Shown here: one piece after another, positions 39,337 through 49,695 of the stretch | Layout: every line of letters starts with the position of its first letter | Position numbering within the stretch: position 1 is the first letter of the stretch | NCBI RefSeq assembly: GCF_004359545.1 | Contig: NZ_SCWB01000001.1 | Span: 1-64,000 of the forward strand | DNA from: Macrococcus lamae | GTDB taxonomy: Bacteria > Bacillota > Bacilli > Staphylococcales > Staphylococcaceae | Direction: 5' to 3' | DNA: 64,000 nt | Position numbers and translations under genes: made by a program | The notes under the pieces: model-generated | What the model saw: only the letters and a program-made list of their open reading frames with translations | Told to the model about the DNA's origin: nothing | The model's database searches: none

Positions 39337-40591
39337 GTCTGCTGATAGTTTCATAAATCTGTTTGAACTGTGCTTCAGATTTACTCGTATTTTTAGGCTG
39401 GTAATACTTTTTATTTTTCAGATTATCCGGCAAATACTGCTGACTGACATAACCGGACGGGTCATCATGTGGATACTGGTAGCCAATACTGTTACCCAGC
39501 TCTTTTGCGCCTTGGTAATGACCGTCTTTTAAATGTTTTGGGATGTCACCGATTTTTCCTTTTCTAATATCAGCAAGAGCACTGTCAATGGATGTTATAG
39601 CAGAGTTAGACTTTGGACTCAAGCACAGTTCAATGACAGCTTGAGACAATGGGATTCGCGCTTCCGGAAATCCGAGACGTTCTGCTGCTTCAATTGCAGT
39701 TAGTGTCCGTGATGCGGCTTGCGGTGACGCGAGACCAATATCTTCAAAGCTGATGACGAGCAGCCGTCGTGCTATGGTCGGTAGATCGCCACCGTTGATC
39801 AACCGGGCAAGGTAATGAAGTGCAGCATCGACATCACTTCCTCTAATAGATTTCTGAAAGGCACTCATAATGTCATAGTGCATATCGCCGTCTTTATCAA
39901 AGTTAAAGGAGGATTTCTGCAGACAATCTTCAGCATCCTGCCGAGTGATTATAAGGGAACCGTCTTGTTCAGTCGACGAAAGTATCGCAAGTTCCAGCGC
40001 ATTCAGGCTAGCTCTGACATCTCCACCTGCTGCCTGGACGAAATGGTCCATCGCGCTGTCTTCCACAGTTACCGATTGATTGCCGAAGCCGTTTTCTTTA
40101 TCGGTCAATGCACGGGTAAGAGCTGTCCGGATATCATCTTCAGACAATGGCTGCAGTTCGAAAATCTGAGTCCGCGACCGAATGGCTGGATTGATTGCGT
40201 GGTATGGATTTGACGTCGTAGCACCGATTAACACTATGCGCCCGTTCTCAAGATGAGGCAGCAGAAAGTCCTGCTTCGCTTTATCGAGTCTATGGATTTC
40301 ATCAAGCAGCAGAATCACTTGGCCTGACATCTTTGCTTCTTCAGCTACCAGCTGCATATCTTTTTTCGAATCAGTGACAGCATTTAACTGACGGAACTTG
40401 GCAGATGTTGAACCTGCGATCGCACGCGCAATGCTCGTCTTTCCTGTGCCTGGTGGTCCGTAAAGTATCATTGAGGACAATCGCCTGGCATCTACCATTC
40501 TTCTGATGATTCCGCCGGGCCCGACCAGATGGTGCTGACCAATGACTTCATCGATAGATTTTGGACGCATTCTATAAGCTAAAGGTTCCAT
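39323..40591 (-). CDS. rarA: Replication-associated recombination protein RarA (MgsA)
   Basis: This is a 422-aa AAA+ ATPase related to clamp loaders and RuvB, acting at stalled replication forks. It begins MEPLAYRMRPKSIDEVIGQ. Walker A GPPGTGKTS is at residues 45-53, Walker B LLLDEIHRLDKAKQD follows, and sensor 1 is IGATTSNP. The MgsA C-terminal domain includes SFEDIGLASPQA. The RBS AGGAGGAG is near consensus. It is divergent from cymR with an 83-base spacer and convergent with the ABC permease. Confidence 0.96.
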   Translation of the reverse strand: MEPLAYRMRPKSIDEVIGQHHLVGPGGIIRRMVDARRLSSMILYGPPGTGKTSIARAIAGSTSAKFRQLNAVTDSKKDMQLVAEEAKMSGQVILLLDEIHRLDKAKQDFLLPHLENGRIVLIGATTSNPYHAINPAIRSRTQIFELQPLSEDDIRTALTRALTDKENGFGNQSVTVEDSAMDHFVQAAGGDVRASLNALELAILSSTEQDGSLIITRQDAEDCLQKSSFNFDKDGDMHYDIMSAFQKSIRGSDVDAALHYLARLINGGDLPTIARRLLVISFEDIGLASPQAASRTLTAIEAAERLGFPEARIPLSQAVIELCLSPKSNSAITSIDSALADIRKGKIGDIPKHLKDGHYQGAKELGNSIGYQYPHDDPSGYVSQQYLPDNLKNKKYYQPKNTSKSEAQFKQIYETISRQKKK

Positions 40592-40674
40592 TATTCTCCT
40601 CCTTTTTTATTAAAGTTTACCTTATTCTCCTGTTATATGTGATAAAATTGATTTAATAAAAAGGAGCCGTCTGT

Positions 40675-41094
40675 ATGAAAATATCAACTAAAGGCCGTTA
40701 CGGTCTCACTTTAATGATCAGTTTAGCCAAACGATATGGACAGGGTACTGTCTCATTGAAAACCATTGCAGAAGAAAATGAATTGAGTGATCTTTATCTG
40801 GAGCAGCTTGTCGGTCCATTAAGAAATGCCGGCCTCATCCGAAGTATTCGCGGTGCCAAGGGAGGATACCAGCTGATGAAAGCTCCGAATGAAATTACAG
40901 CGGGAGATATCATTCGTCTGTTAGAAGGGCCGATTACACCAGTAGAGGGAATAGAAGACGAGCCGCCTGCACAAAAGCAGCTCTGGATCAAAATTCGTGA
41001 CGCGGTGAAGCAGGTACTTGATGAGACATCTCTTGAAGATCTGATGAACTATAAGGAAGAAGATATTATCGAAGGATATATGTTCTATATATAG
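40675..41094 (+). CDS. cymR: Rrf2-family transcriptional regulator CymR
   Basis: This 139-aa winged-helix regulator begins MKISTKGRYGLTLMISLA, the Rrf2 signature. It has the DNA-binding helix SDLYLEQLVGPLRNAGLIRSIRGAKGGYQL. It lacks the three cysteines of iron-sulfur Rrf2 proteins such as IscR, which fits CymR. In Bacillus and Staphylococcus CymR represses cysteine and sulfur uptake genes together with CysK. It usually sits directly before the cysteine desulfurase gene; here about 3 kb of other genes intervene. A weak promoter (TTACCT at 40617, GATAAA at 40641) lies upstream. Confidence 0.93.
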   Translation: MKISTKGRYGLTLMISLAKRYGQGTVSLKTIAEENELSDLYLEQLVGPLRNAGLIRSIRGAKGGYQLMKAPNEITAGDIIRLLEGPITPVEGIEDEPPAQKQLWIKIRDAVKQVLDETSLEDLMNYKEEDIIEGYMFYI

Positions 41095-41102
41095 GTGAGG
41101 CT

Positions 41103-41747
41103 ATGACAATCATTGAAAAATTAAATTTAAATAAGTATCAAAAGCTCCTGGTCGTCAATCAGCCAGAAGGTTATCACATTTTTAATCAGTCAGCAGACGC
41201 TATATCTGGTGTACACGATGCCATATTTATTTTTGTAGAATCGATGGACGAAATGAAATTAGCGGTGGCCAAAGTAATTAAAGAAAGCAGCGTGAATGAT
41301 AATGGCTATCTGTTCATCGCCTACTCAAAGAAAAATAATAATAAGTATAAGTCATTTATCCATAGAGATCATATTTTTCCGGAACTTAATGTTGATGAAG
41401 AAGGCTATGTAAAAGACAGTCATCTTAAATTTTCACGCATGGTGTCAATGGATGATGTATTCACAGTGGTCGGAATGAAGAATCAGCCAAAAAGAGTGAA
41501 ATCAACATCTCCAAGTCAATATGTCGGAGATTACGCGCATCTTGTAGAAGATATCCAACAATTGCTGAGCGCTGATATAACGCTGCTTAAATTTTTTAAC
41601 AGTTTGACACCGGGATACCAACGGGACTGGGCAAGATTTATTTATAGCGCTAAACAGGAAAAGACAAGAGTGAAGCGCATAGAAGAAATGAAAATGATTT
41701 TAGGTGAAGGATATAAATCAAAAGATCTATATCGGAGTAAAAAATAA
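41103..41747 (+). CDS. YdeI/OmdA family protein (C-terminal domain)
   Basis: This is a 214-aa protein whose C-terminal third (LTPGYQRDWARFIYSAKQEKTRVKRIEEMKMIL) matches the bacteriocin-protection YdeI/OmpD-associated (OmdA) motif. The N-terminal about 130 residues are a separate alpha/beta domain that I do not recognise. Function is unknown; the family name derives from a phenotype in enterobacteria and need not apply. It starts nine bases after cymR and is probably cotranscribed with it. A bidirectional terminator ends it. Confidence 0.75.
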   Translation: MTIIEKLNLNKYQKLLVVNQPEGYHIFNQSADAISGVHDAIFIFVESMDEMKLAVAKVIKESSVNDNGYLFIAYSKKNNNKYKSFIHRDHIFPELNVDEEGYVKDSHLKFSRMVSMDDVFTVVGMKNQPKRVKSTSPSQYVGDYAHLVEDIQQLLSADITLLKFFNSLTPGYQRDWARFIYSAKQEKTRVKRIEEMKMILGEGYKSKDLYRSKK

Positions 41748-41772
41748 GCAGCTCGAATGAGCGGCTTATTTT
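41741..41772. terminator. Bidirectional terminator between the YdeI-like gene and the LLM gene
   Basis: AAAATAAGC (41741-41749) pairs with GCTTATTTT (41764-41772), with an inner GCTC/GAGC pair and a GAAT loop. It serves the two converging genes; it covers the stops of both. Confidence 0.8.
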
Positions 41773-42767
41773 CATGAAGTCACTTCTTTTAATAATTCAT
41801 AGCTGCGTCGCTGTTTGTCAAGGTCATAAATATAAGATACAGCTATAATTTCATCAACTTGGAATTTCGCCTGGAAGTCAGAAAGTTGTTTCTCAATAGT
41901 TTCCTTAGAGCCGATAAGAGACGCTGCTGTTCGCGAAGTAGCCATCATTTTTTCCTGCGGGCTCCATATGGCATCCATATTATTTGTCGGTGGCTGCAAA
42001 GGCTGTCTTGAATTTCTGACGATGCTTAAAAACATCATATGAGTGCTCGTAGCAAGAAATTCCGCTTCTTCATCAGTTTCTGCGGCAATGACGTTCATGC
42101 CGACCATTACATATGGTTTTTCCAGGTACTGTGACGGTACAAATAGATTTCTATAAATGGCGATTGCTTCTTTCATCTGCTCCGGTGCAAAGTGTGCGGC
42201 AAAGACATAAGGAAGACCGAGACGAGCAGCAAGATGAGCAGAGTCGGTTGATGACCCAAGAATATATAACGGTACATTTGTATCAACACCAGGGTAAGCC
42301 TTGACGTAGCCTTGCGTGTTTGCAGGACCGAAATAGTCGAGCAATGCTTTGACATCATCAGGGAAAGTATAGACAGATTCGTGCTGATTTCGTCGGAGTG
42401 CGCTGGCAGTCATCATATCCGTACCCGGTGCCCGACCGAGTCCTAAGTTCAGACGATTTGGATAGATGGTTTCAAGCGTGCCGAACTGCTCAGCAATTAT
42501 AAGCGGCGTATGATTCGGCAGCATAATGCCGCCTGCACCGACTTGAATCGTTTGAGTATGTGCAAGAACATGATTGATCAGTACGACAGTCGCTGAACTC
42601 GCTAAATTCGGCGTATTGTGATGTTCAGCAATCCAGAAGCGGTTGTAACCAAGCTTTTCTACTGTTTGAGCAAGAGTGACTACATTCTGAATCGCCTGCT
42701 GATTTGTCTCGCCCTGTCTTAATATAGCAAGATCCAGTACAGACACTGGAATTTTTGTTTCATTCAT
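41772..42767 (-). CDS. LLM-class flavin-dependent oxidoreductase (MsnO8-like)
   Basis: This is a 331-aa bacterial-luciferase-like monooxygenase with a TIM-barrel fold. It begins with [16 protein letters not shown], followed by [41 protein letters not shown] is the typical flavin/phosphate-binding region, and [26 protein letters not shown] completes the set characteristic of MsnO8-type LLM proteins. The reaction is not known for most members. The gene is monocistronic on the minus strand; its promoter would lie in the region before the repeat array. It has the normal length. Confidence 0.9.
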   Translation of the reverse strand: MNETKIPVSVLDLAILRQGETNQQAIQNVVTLAQTVEKLGYNRFWIAEHHNTPNLASSATVVLINHVLAHTQTIQVGAGGIMLPNHTPLIIAEQFGTLETIYPNRLNLGLGRAPGTDMMTASALRRNQHESVYTFPDDVKALLDYFGPANTQGYVKAYPGVDTNVPLYILGSSTDSAHLAARLGLPYVFAAHFAPEQMKEAIAIYRNLFVPSQYLEKPYVMVGMNVIAAETDEEAEFLATSTHMMFLSIVRNSRQPLQPPTNNMDAIWSPQEKMMATSRTAASLIGSKETIEKQLSDFQAKFQVDEIIAVSYIYDLDKQRRSYELLKEVTS

Positions 42768-42865
42768 TAAATAGCCTTCTTTCTGTTTATTATATGGGCT
42801 AGTTTATCATTTGGAATTATTAAGAGAAATGAATTTGCCTGACGACTGGATTAACCGAAGGATGC

Positions 42866-43045
42866 TCCAGCGAAAATAGCCGTGTGGATATTCGCAGGAG
42901 GCCTGCCAAACGAAAGTAGTGACAGAAATATTCGCAGGAGGCCCGCCAAACGAAAGTAGTGACAGAAATATTCGCAGGAGGCCCGCCAAACGAAAGTAAT
43001 GACAGAAATATTCGCGGGAGACCCGCCAAACGAACACAGCCGTTA
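42866..43045. repeat. 40-bp tandem repeat array (about 4.5 copies)
   Basis: Units begin near 42866, 42906, 42946, 42986 and 43026 with exact 40-base spacing. The middle three are almost identical and contain CGAAAGTAGTGACAGAAATA followed by TTCGCAGGAGGCCCG. The first unit is diverged and the last is partial; both contain AGCCGT. TTCG and CGAA within a unit can pair around the GC-rich core. It starts about 100 bases upstream of the LLM gene and touches the stop of the NERD gene. Since 40 is not a multiple of three, ORFs across it are artefacts. Confidence 0.9.
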
Positions 43046-43962
43046 ATAATTCTTTAATAAGTGATTCTTAATCATTATGTCAATCGTTTCCGTCAGCCGG
43101 TAGGTGGTGCGGTTGATTTTGATAAGTCGATGATTCTCTACATAGCTCTTAATATAGAGCTGAAGTGTCCTGACTGTAAAATAGTCACCGAAAAATTCCG
43201 CGAGGCAGCGGATACTGAATTCTTGGGCGTCATGAATTGAACAGTAATAAATTATATTAGTGTAGATAACTTCACTGATTGAAAAAGTAGTCAGGCAGTC
43301 TTCACATTTCATCTGCTGCTTTTGCCGTTCAGGCTTAAGTGATAACATGCCGGACAGTTGAAGCCATTTTTGAGCTGACCCGCTGCACGATGAAGATAGA
43401 ATGGATTGGTTTTCAGTTGTTCTGTTAGAAGAACTTCGTGTAATTGAGGAAATATCATTTCGCTGATCTGCAACTCGTTGACTATTCTTGCTAGTTTGGT
43501 CAATTTAATGATAGGGACGCCGGGCTGCAGGCCGAAAATATGGCCGTCACCTGTCCATACGATGTAACCATGAACCTGTAAGTAAATCTTTCGTCGTTGA
43601 AACCAGTGAGCGAGTATACTTTTAGCTCGGTCCAGCTGATTTAATGGATTACTGGCTTCTCTGCCGTTTTGAAAATACCATTTTCCGGAACGGATTTCAT
43701 AATCGTGACGGTGGTGTTTTACCTCTAATATGATGACACACTGGCGGGTAATAATGACATGATCCAGCTGGATGTAATTCTGGTCATGCTCAAGCAGTAT
43801 ATTGCTCATGAACCACCGGCCGTCAAGCGTCTCCTGCAGCACTTCTCCGACGAGCCGTTCACCATTCCAGCCGTTTCTTTCCTTATCAAGCAGCTTCTTG
43901 TCGGCATCGTCTAAAATACATCTCTTATTCAGTACTTCTAAGTTGATCATTGTCCTCGTCAC
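43043..43962 (-). pseudogene. NERD-domain nuclease-related protein, split by a frameshift
   Basis: The first frame (43962 to 43309, 217 aa) holds a nuclease-related NERD domain: NGWNGERLVGEVL, QLDHVIITRQCVIILEVKHH with the Asp...Glu-x-Lys nuclease-like core, and NPLNQLDRAKSILAHW. It ends soon after FNCPACYH. A second frame (43348 to 43043) continues with MKCEDCLTTFSISE and then a helical tail. The two CxxC pairs together make one zinc ribbon, and the second frame has no RBS at its ATG. The original protein was therefore probably one chain of about 305 aa, and the reading frame shifts by -1 within 43309-43348. This may be a true pseudogene, a sequencing error or, less likely, programmed frameshifting. 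Confidence 0.75.
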
Positions 43963-44053
43963 TCGAACACCTCCTACTTATAACATCGCTGAAATCGAAA
44001 AATACTTTATAAAAATTGTTAAGTTTCATTGACTGGCTATTTGTTTTAATCGG

Positions 44054-44062
44054 TGCTATTAT
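44054..44062 (+). promoter_or_regulatory. Candidate extended -10 promoter of the cysteine desulfurase operon
   Basis: TGCTATTAT fits the TGnTATAAT extended -10 pattern 34 bases before the start. A TTGACT at 44029-44034 is too far (22 nt) to be an ideal -35. CymR or cysteine-dependent control was not detectable. Confidence 0.4.
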
Positions 44063-44095
44063 AGAGTATTGAAAAATACGGAAAGGGTGTTCCAG

Positions 44096-46355
<2,260 letters not shown>

Positions 46356-46377
46356 GAAGACATATGTCTTCTTTTTA
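46356..46377 (+). terminator. Terminator of mnmA
   Basis: The palindrome GAAGAC-ATAT-GTCTTC (46356-46371) followed by TTTTT starts on the first base after the mnmA stop. An extended -10 element TGATATAAT (46383-46391) lies just after it and may start the next transcript. Confidence 0.85.
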
Positions 46378-46411
46378 TAGTTTGATATAATGATTAATAT
46401 TGGAGGTAGAC

Positions 46412-47071
46412 ATGGACGAACAGCGATTAATCGAATTCATTCAACAGAAAAAATATGAGCAGGCACTTGTCATGCTTTTTAAGGCGATAGAAGAAAATCC
46501 GCATGAACCGAATCACTATATCAATACAGGGACGATTCTGGCAGATGCCGGCAAAACAGAAGAAGCAGAGCGTTTTTTCCAGAAGGCACTGACTCTGGAT
46601 GCTGAGCACGGTGGTGCTTATTATGGTCTTGCAAATATTTATTTCAACCAGGAACGCTTTAGTGAAGCTATTACACTTTATCAGAAAGCACTGGTCGCCA
46701 ATATGGAAGATGCTGATATTCACTATATGCTCGGAATGAGTTTTATCAATTCAAGTGATTTTCAATCCGCTCTGCCGTATATGATGCGCAGCTATGAACT
46801 GAAACCGGACGATAGTGAATCAGCATTTCAATATGGTTTACTGCTTTGTCAGCTATCGATGTACAAAGAAGCGGTAGACGTGCTTAATGATATATTGAAT
46901 AAACAGCCGGAGCATACTGATGCATTATACAATCTGGCACTTGCACAATATATGCTTGATGATGACGCAGACAAAGCGATAGCAACCTTTAGGAAAGTGA
47001 CGGCAATACAGCCGGATCATCTGCTGGCAGGACATGCTATCTCTATGTTTGAACAATTGAAGGAGGAGTAA
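46412..47071 (+). CDS. yrrB: Tetratricopeptide repeat protein (YrrB-like)
   Basis: This 219-aa protein is built of about six TPR units of 34 residues, for example EPNHYINTGTILADAGKTEE and AYYGLANIYFNQERFSEAI. It has the right-handed superhelix composition and no membrane segment. In B. subtilis the same place (after trmU/mnmA, before recD2/yrrC) is taken by yrrB, whose partner is unknown. ATG 46412 follows TGGAGGT by four bases; TTG 46400 is in frame but would coincide with the RBS. recD2 follows after four bases. Confidence 0.88.
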   Translation: MDEQRLIEFIQQKKYEQALVMLFKAIEENPHEPNHYINTGTILADAGKTEEAERFFQKALTLDAEHGGAYYGLANIYFNQERFSEAITLYQKALVANMEDADIHYMLGMSFINSSDFQSALPYMMRSYELKPDDSESAFQYGLLLCQLSMYKEAVDVLNDILNKQPEHTDALYNLALAQYMLDDDADKAIATFRKVTAIQPDHLLAGHAISMFEQLKEE

Positions 47072-47075
47072 CCGC

Positions 47076-49463
47076 GTGGAAAATATGTCTTTATTTGATC
47101 AACCGTTTGTCAAAGGAACTATCACTCGTATTCTGTTTCAAAACGCTGATAATTTTTATACAGTTTTGAAGGCAGAAGTGATTGACTCAAATGAAGACTT
47201 TGAAGAAGAAGTCACGGTGACAGGTTATTTCCCGCAGATTGCTGAAGGGGATACATATTTATTTACTGGCAGGACTGTGACGCACCCTAAATATGGAAAA
47301 CAACTGACTGCAGAGAAATTTGAAAAAGAAATACCACAGACTAAAGATGGGGTCATCCACTATTTATCAAGTGATCTCTTCAAAGGCATCGGCAAGAAAA
47401 TTGCCCGCCAGATTGTTGAAGTTCTGGGTGAGAATGCACTCAATATCATCATGGACGACCGTGCATCGCTTGATAAAGTGCCAAAACTGTCGACAGATAA
47501 AAAAGATATGATCTATCAGACAATCAGTGAGAATCAAGCCATTGAGAAGACGATGATCAAACTGAACGACTGGGGTTTTGGTCCGCAGCTTGCTATGAAA
47601 ATCTATCAGTACTATAAGGACGATACTTTACAAGTCATCAAGGATTCACCTTACAGACTCGTTATGGATATTCAGGGGATAGGTTTTAATAAGGCCGATG
47701 AATTAGCGCATCGTCTCGGTATTGAAGGAAGTCATCCGGAACGCTTGAAAGCAGCGCTTGTCTATTCAATGGAACAGGCCTGCCTGCAGAACGGTCATAC
47801 TTACATACCTAAAAATATGCTGCTTGAAACGGCCTATCAACTGCTGACAAAGTCAGGTGAAACTATTGATTCTGGATTACTCGTCAATAAACTGCTGGAA
47901 CTGGCAGAAGAAAAAACATTGGTAGAAGAAGAAGGACGTGTTTATCTGCCTAGTCTTTTCTACTCAGAAATGAAGACTGTGCAGACACTGCATCGGTTAA
48001 TGAATCATCAGGAAAACATTAAGCAGTTTGAACAGTCTGAAGTTCTTCTCATGATCGGGGAACTTGAAGATGAGTTCGAAGTCAGCTACGCGGCAAAACA
48101 GCGGGAAGCGCTGCAGATTGCAATGAACCATAAGATGATGATCTTATCGGGGGGGCCCGGGACCGGTAAGACAACGGTCATCAGGGGAATTGTCAATCTA
48201 TACGCTGAGCTGCACGGTTTAAGTCTTGACTACAAGGATTACGAACAGTCAGATTTTCCGATAGCGGTCGCTGCCCCGACTGGTCGTGCCTCAAAAAGAC
48301 TGTCTGAATCAACAGGTCTTGAAGCAACAACGATTCATCGGTTGATCGGCTGGACAAGAGAAAGTAAACCCGATGATATTCTTGAAAATGAAATTACTGC
48401 GAAACTTGTCATTATCGACGAGATGTCGATGGTGGATACATGGCTGATGTTTCAGTTGATGCGTGCGGTACCGAACGATTGTCAGCTGATTTTCGTCGGT
48501 GACCAGGACCAGCTGCCGTCTGTCGGGCCAGGGCAGGTGTTCAGAGATATGATTGATGCGGGAATTATGCCGCAAGTTGAACTGGAAGAAGTATACCGGC
48601 AGCAGGAAGGCTCGTCTATTATTGAACTTGCCCATCAGATCAAGCGCAATCAACCGTTTGATATTGCTGCACGATATAACGACCGTTCTTTCATACCATG
48701 TTCTACCGACCAGATTCCGGCGGTGGTCAATCAAGTCGTCTCAAGAGCTGTCGACAAAGGCTACGATAAGAGAGATATTCAAGTGCTTGCACCGATCTAT
48801 AAAGGAAAAGCTGGAATCAAATATTTAAATCAGGAACTTCAGGAAATCTTAAATCCGAAAACAGAAGACAAGCGTGAACTGCAGTTTGGAGATGTCATAT
48901 ACCGCAAAAATGATAAAGTGCTTCAGCTGGTCAATCGTCCTGAAGACAATGTGTTTAACGGTGATATCGGTGAAGTCGTCGGCATATTTATGGCGGCTGA
49001 GAACGCACTGAATAAAGATATCGTCATCGTTGATTACGAAGGAAATGAAGTCACCTATACGAAGCAGGACTTAACTGAACTGACTCATGCGTATTGCTGT
49101 TCAATACATAAGTCGCAAGGGTCGGAATTTCCAATTGTCATTATGCCAGTCGTGCGGGCGTACTACCGTATGCTGCAAAAAAATATATTATATACAGGAC
49201 TGACACGTGCTAAGCAGTCACTGATCATATGCGGGGAGCGTCAAGCGTTTGACGAAGGTATTAGTAGAACTGGATTAGAACGTATGACTTCGTTCGGCAG
49301 TACATTAAAAGAATATTTTAATTCCGATAATACTGCTGAAGAAAACGAACAATCAGCTGATATCCCAGTCGGTGAACTGACAGAAAGCAACATGCACTTA
49401 ATTTCGCCGTTGATCAATATGGAAGGTATTTCACCTTTTGATTATCAAACAGTTGACGAATAG
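47076..49463 (+). CDS. recD2: RecD2-type ATP-dependent 5'-3' DNA helicase
   Basis: This 795-aa SF1B helicase acts without RecBC in most Firmicutes and takes part in replication-fork repair. The N-terminal region has an OB-like domain and helix-hairpin-helix-like segments (DLFKGIGKKIARQIVE). Walker A GGPGTGKTT lies near residue 360, motif Ia is APTGRASKRL, Walker B is IIDEMSMVD, and motif VI is ILYTGLTRAKQS. The start is GTG 47076 after AAGGAGGAG. The alaS promoter -35 overlaps its last codons. Confidence 0.94.
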   Translation: MENMSLFDQPFVKGTITRILFQNADNFYTVLKAEVIDSNEDFEEEVTVTGYFPQIAEGDTYLFTGRTVTHPKYGKQLTAEKFEKEIPQTKDGVIHYLSSDLFKGIGKKIARQIVEVLGENALNIIMDDRASLDKVPKLSTDKKDMIYQTISENQAIEKTMIKLNDWGFGPQLAMKIYQYYKDDTLQVIKDSPYRLVMDIQGIGFNKADELAHRLGIEGSHPERLKAALVYSMEQACLQNGHTYIPKNMLLETAYQLLTKSGETIDSGLLVNKLLELAEEKTLVEEEGRVYLPSLFYSEMKTVQTLHRLMNHQENIKQFEQSEVLLMIGELEDEFEVSYAAKQREALQIAMNHKMMILSGGPGTGKTTVIRGIVNLYAELHGLSLDYKDYEQSDFPIAVAAPTGRASKRLSESTGLEATTIHRLIGWTRESKPDDILENEITAKLVIIDEMSMVDTWLMFQLMRAVPNDCQLIFVGDQDQLPSVGPGQVFRDMIDAGIMPQVELEEVYRQQEGSSIIELAHQIKRNQPFDIAARYNDRSFIPCSTDQIPAVVNQVVSRAVDKGYDKRDIQVLAPIYKGKAGIKYLNQELQEILNPKTEDKRELQFGDVIYRKNDKVLQLVNRPEDNVFNGDIGEVVGIFMAAENALNKDIVIVDYEGNEVTYTKQDLTELTHAYCCSIHKSQGSEFPIVIMPVVRAYYRMLQKNILYTGLTRAKQSLIICGERQAFDEGISRTGLERMTSFGSTLKEYFNSDNTAEENEQSADIPVGELTESNMHLISPLINMEGISPFDYQTVDE

Positions 49464-49481
49464 CAGGATAGTTCATATAAT
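49453..49481 (+). promoter_or_regulatory. Promoter of the alaS T-box leader
   Basis: TTGACG (49453-49458), a 17-nt spacer and a perfect TATAAT (49476-49481) make a strong sigma-A promoter. Its -35 box lies in the end of recD2. Predicted start is near 49488. Confidence 0.85.
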
Positions 49482-49487
49482 TTAATT

Positions 49488-49675
49488 ATTCAGTGAATGA
49501 TGAGTAAATTGATTCGTTGTCCTAAGAGACGCACCGGCTGGTGAAAGGTGCGCAGCGAACAGTTGAATGCTGCATTTACAGTGTAAATTAATAATTCTTT
49601 GAGTGATGACTTCGGTCATAACTAGGGTGGTACCGCGAACACGTTCGTCCCTTTCTGGGGCGGACGTTTATTTTA
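49488..49675 (+). promoter_or_regulatory. T-box leader, alanine specific, controlling alaS
   Basis: The T-box AGGGTGGTACCGCG is at 49624-49637. The terminator follows: CGTTCGTCCC (49642-49651) pairs with GGGGCGGACG (49657-49666) with two GU pairs, then a T-rich tail. Stem I shows AGTA (49501-49504) opposite GAA (49565-49567). GCT at 49569-49571, an alanine codon, stands exactly where GTA stands in the valS leader. It agrees with the alanyl-tRNA synthetase gene downstream. Confidence 0.92.
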
Positions 49676-49695
49676 TTTTAAGGGAGAGAAAATGA

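Noticed and set aside
42807-43037. Two minus-strand ORFs of about 70 residues with repeated Leu/Phe-rich units
   Set aside because: They run through the 40-bp tandem array. The unit length is not a multiple of three, so several frames stay open by repetition; no RBS is present.
42866-43045. Possible CRISPR array
   Set aside because: The 40-base units are directly adjacent with no unique spacers, and no cas genes are near.
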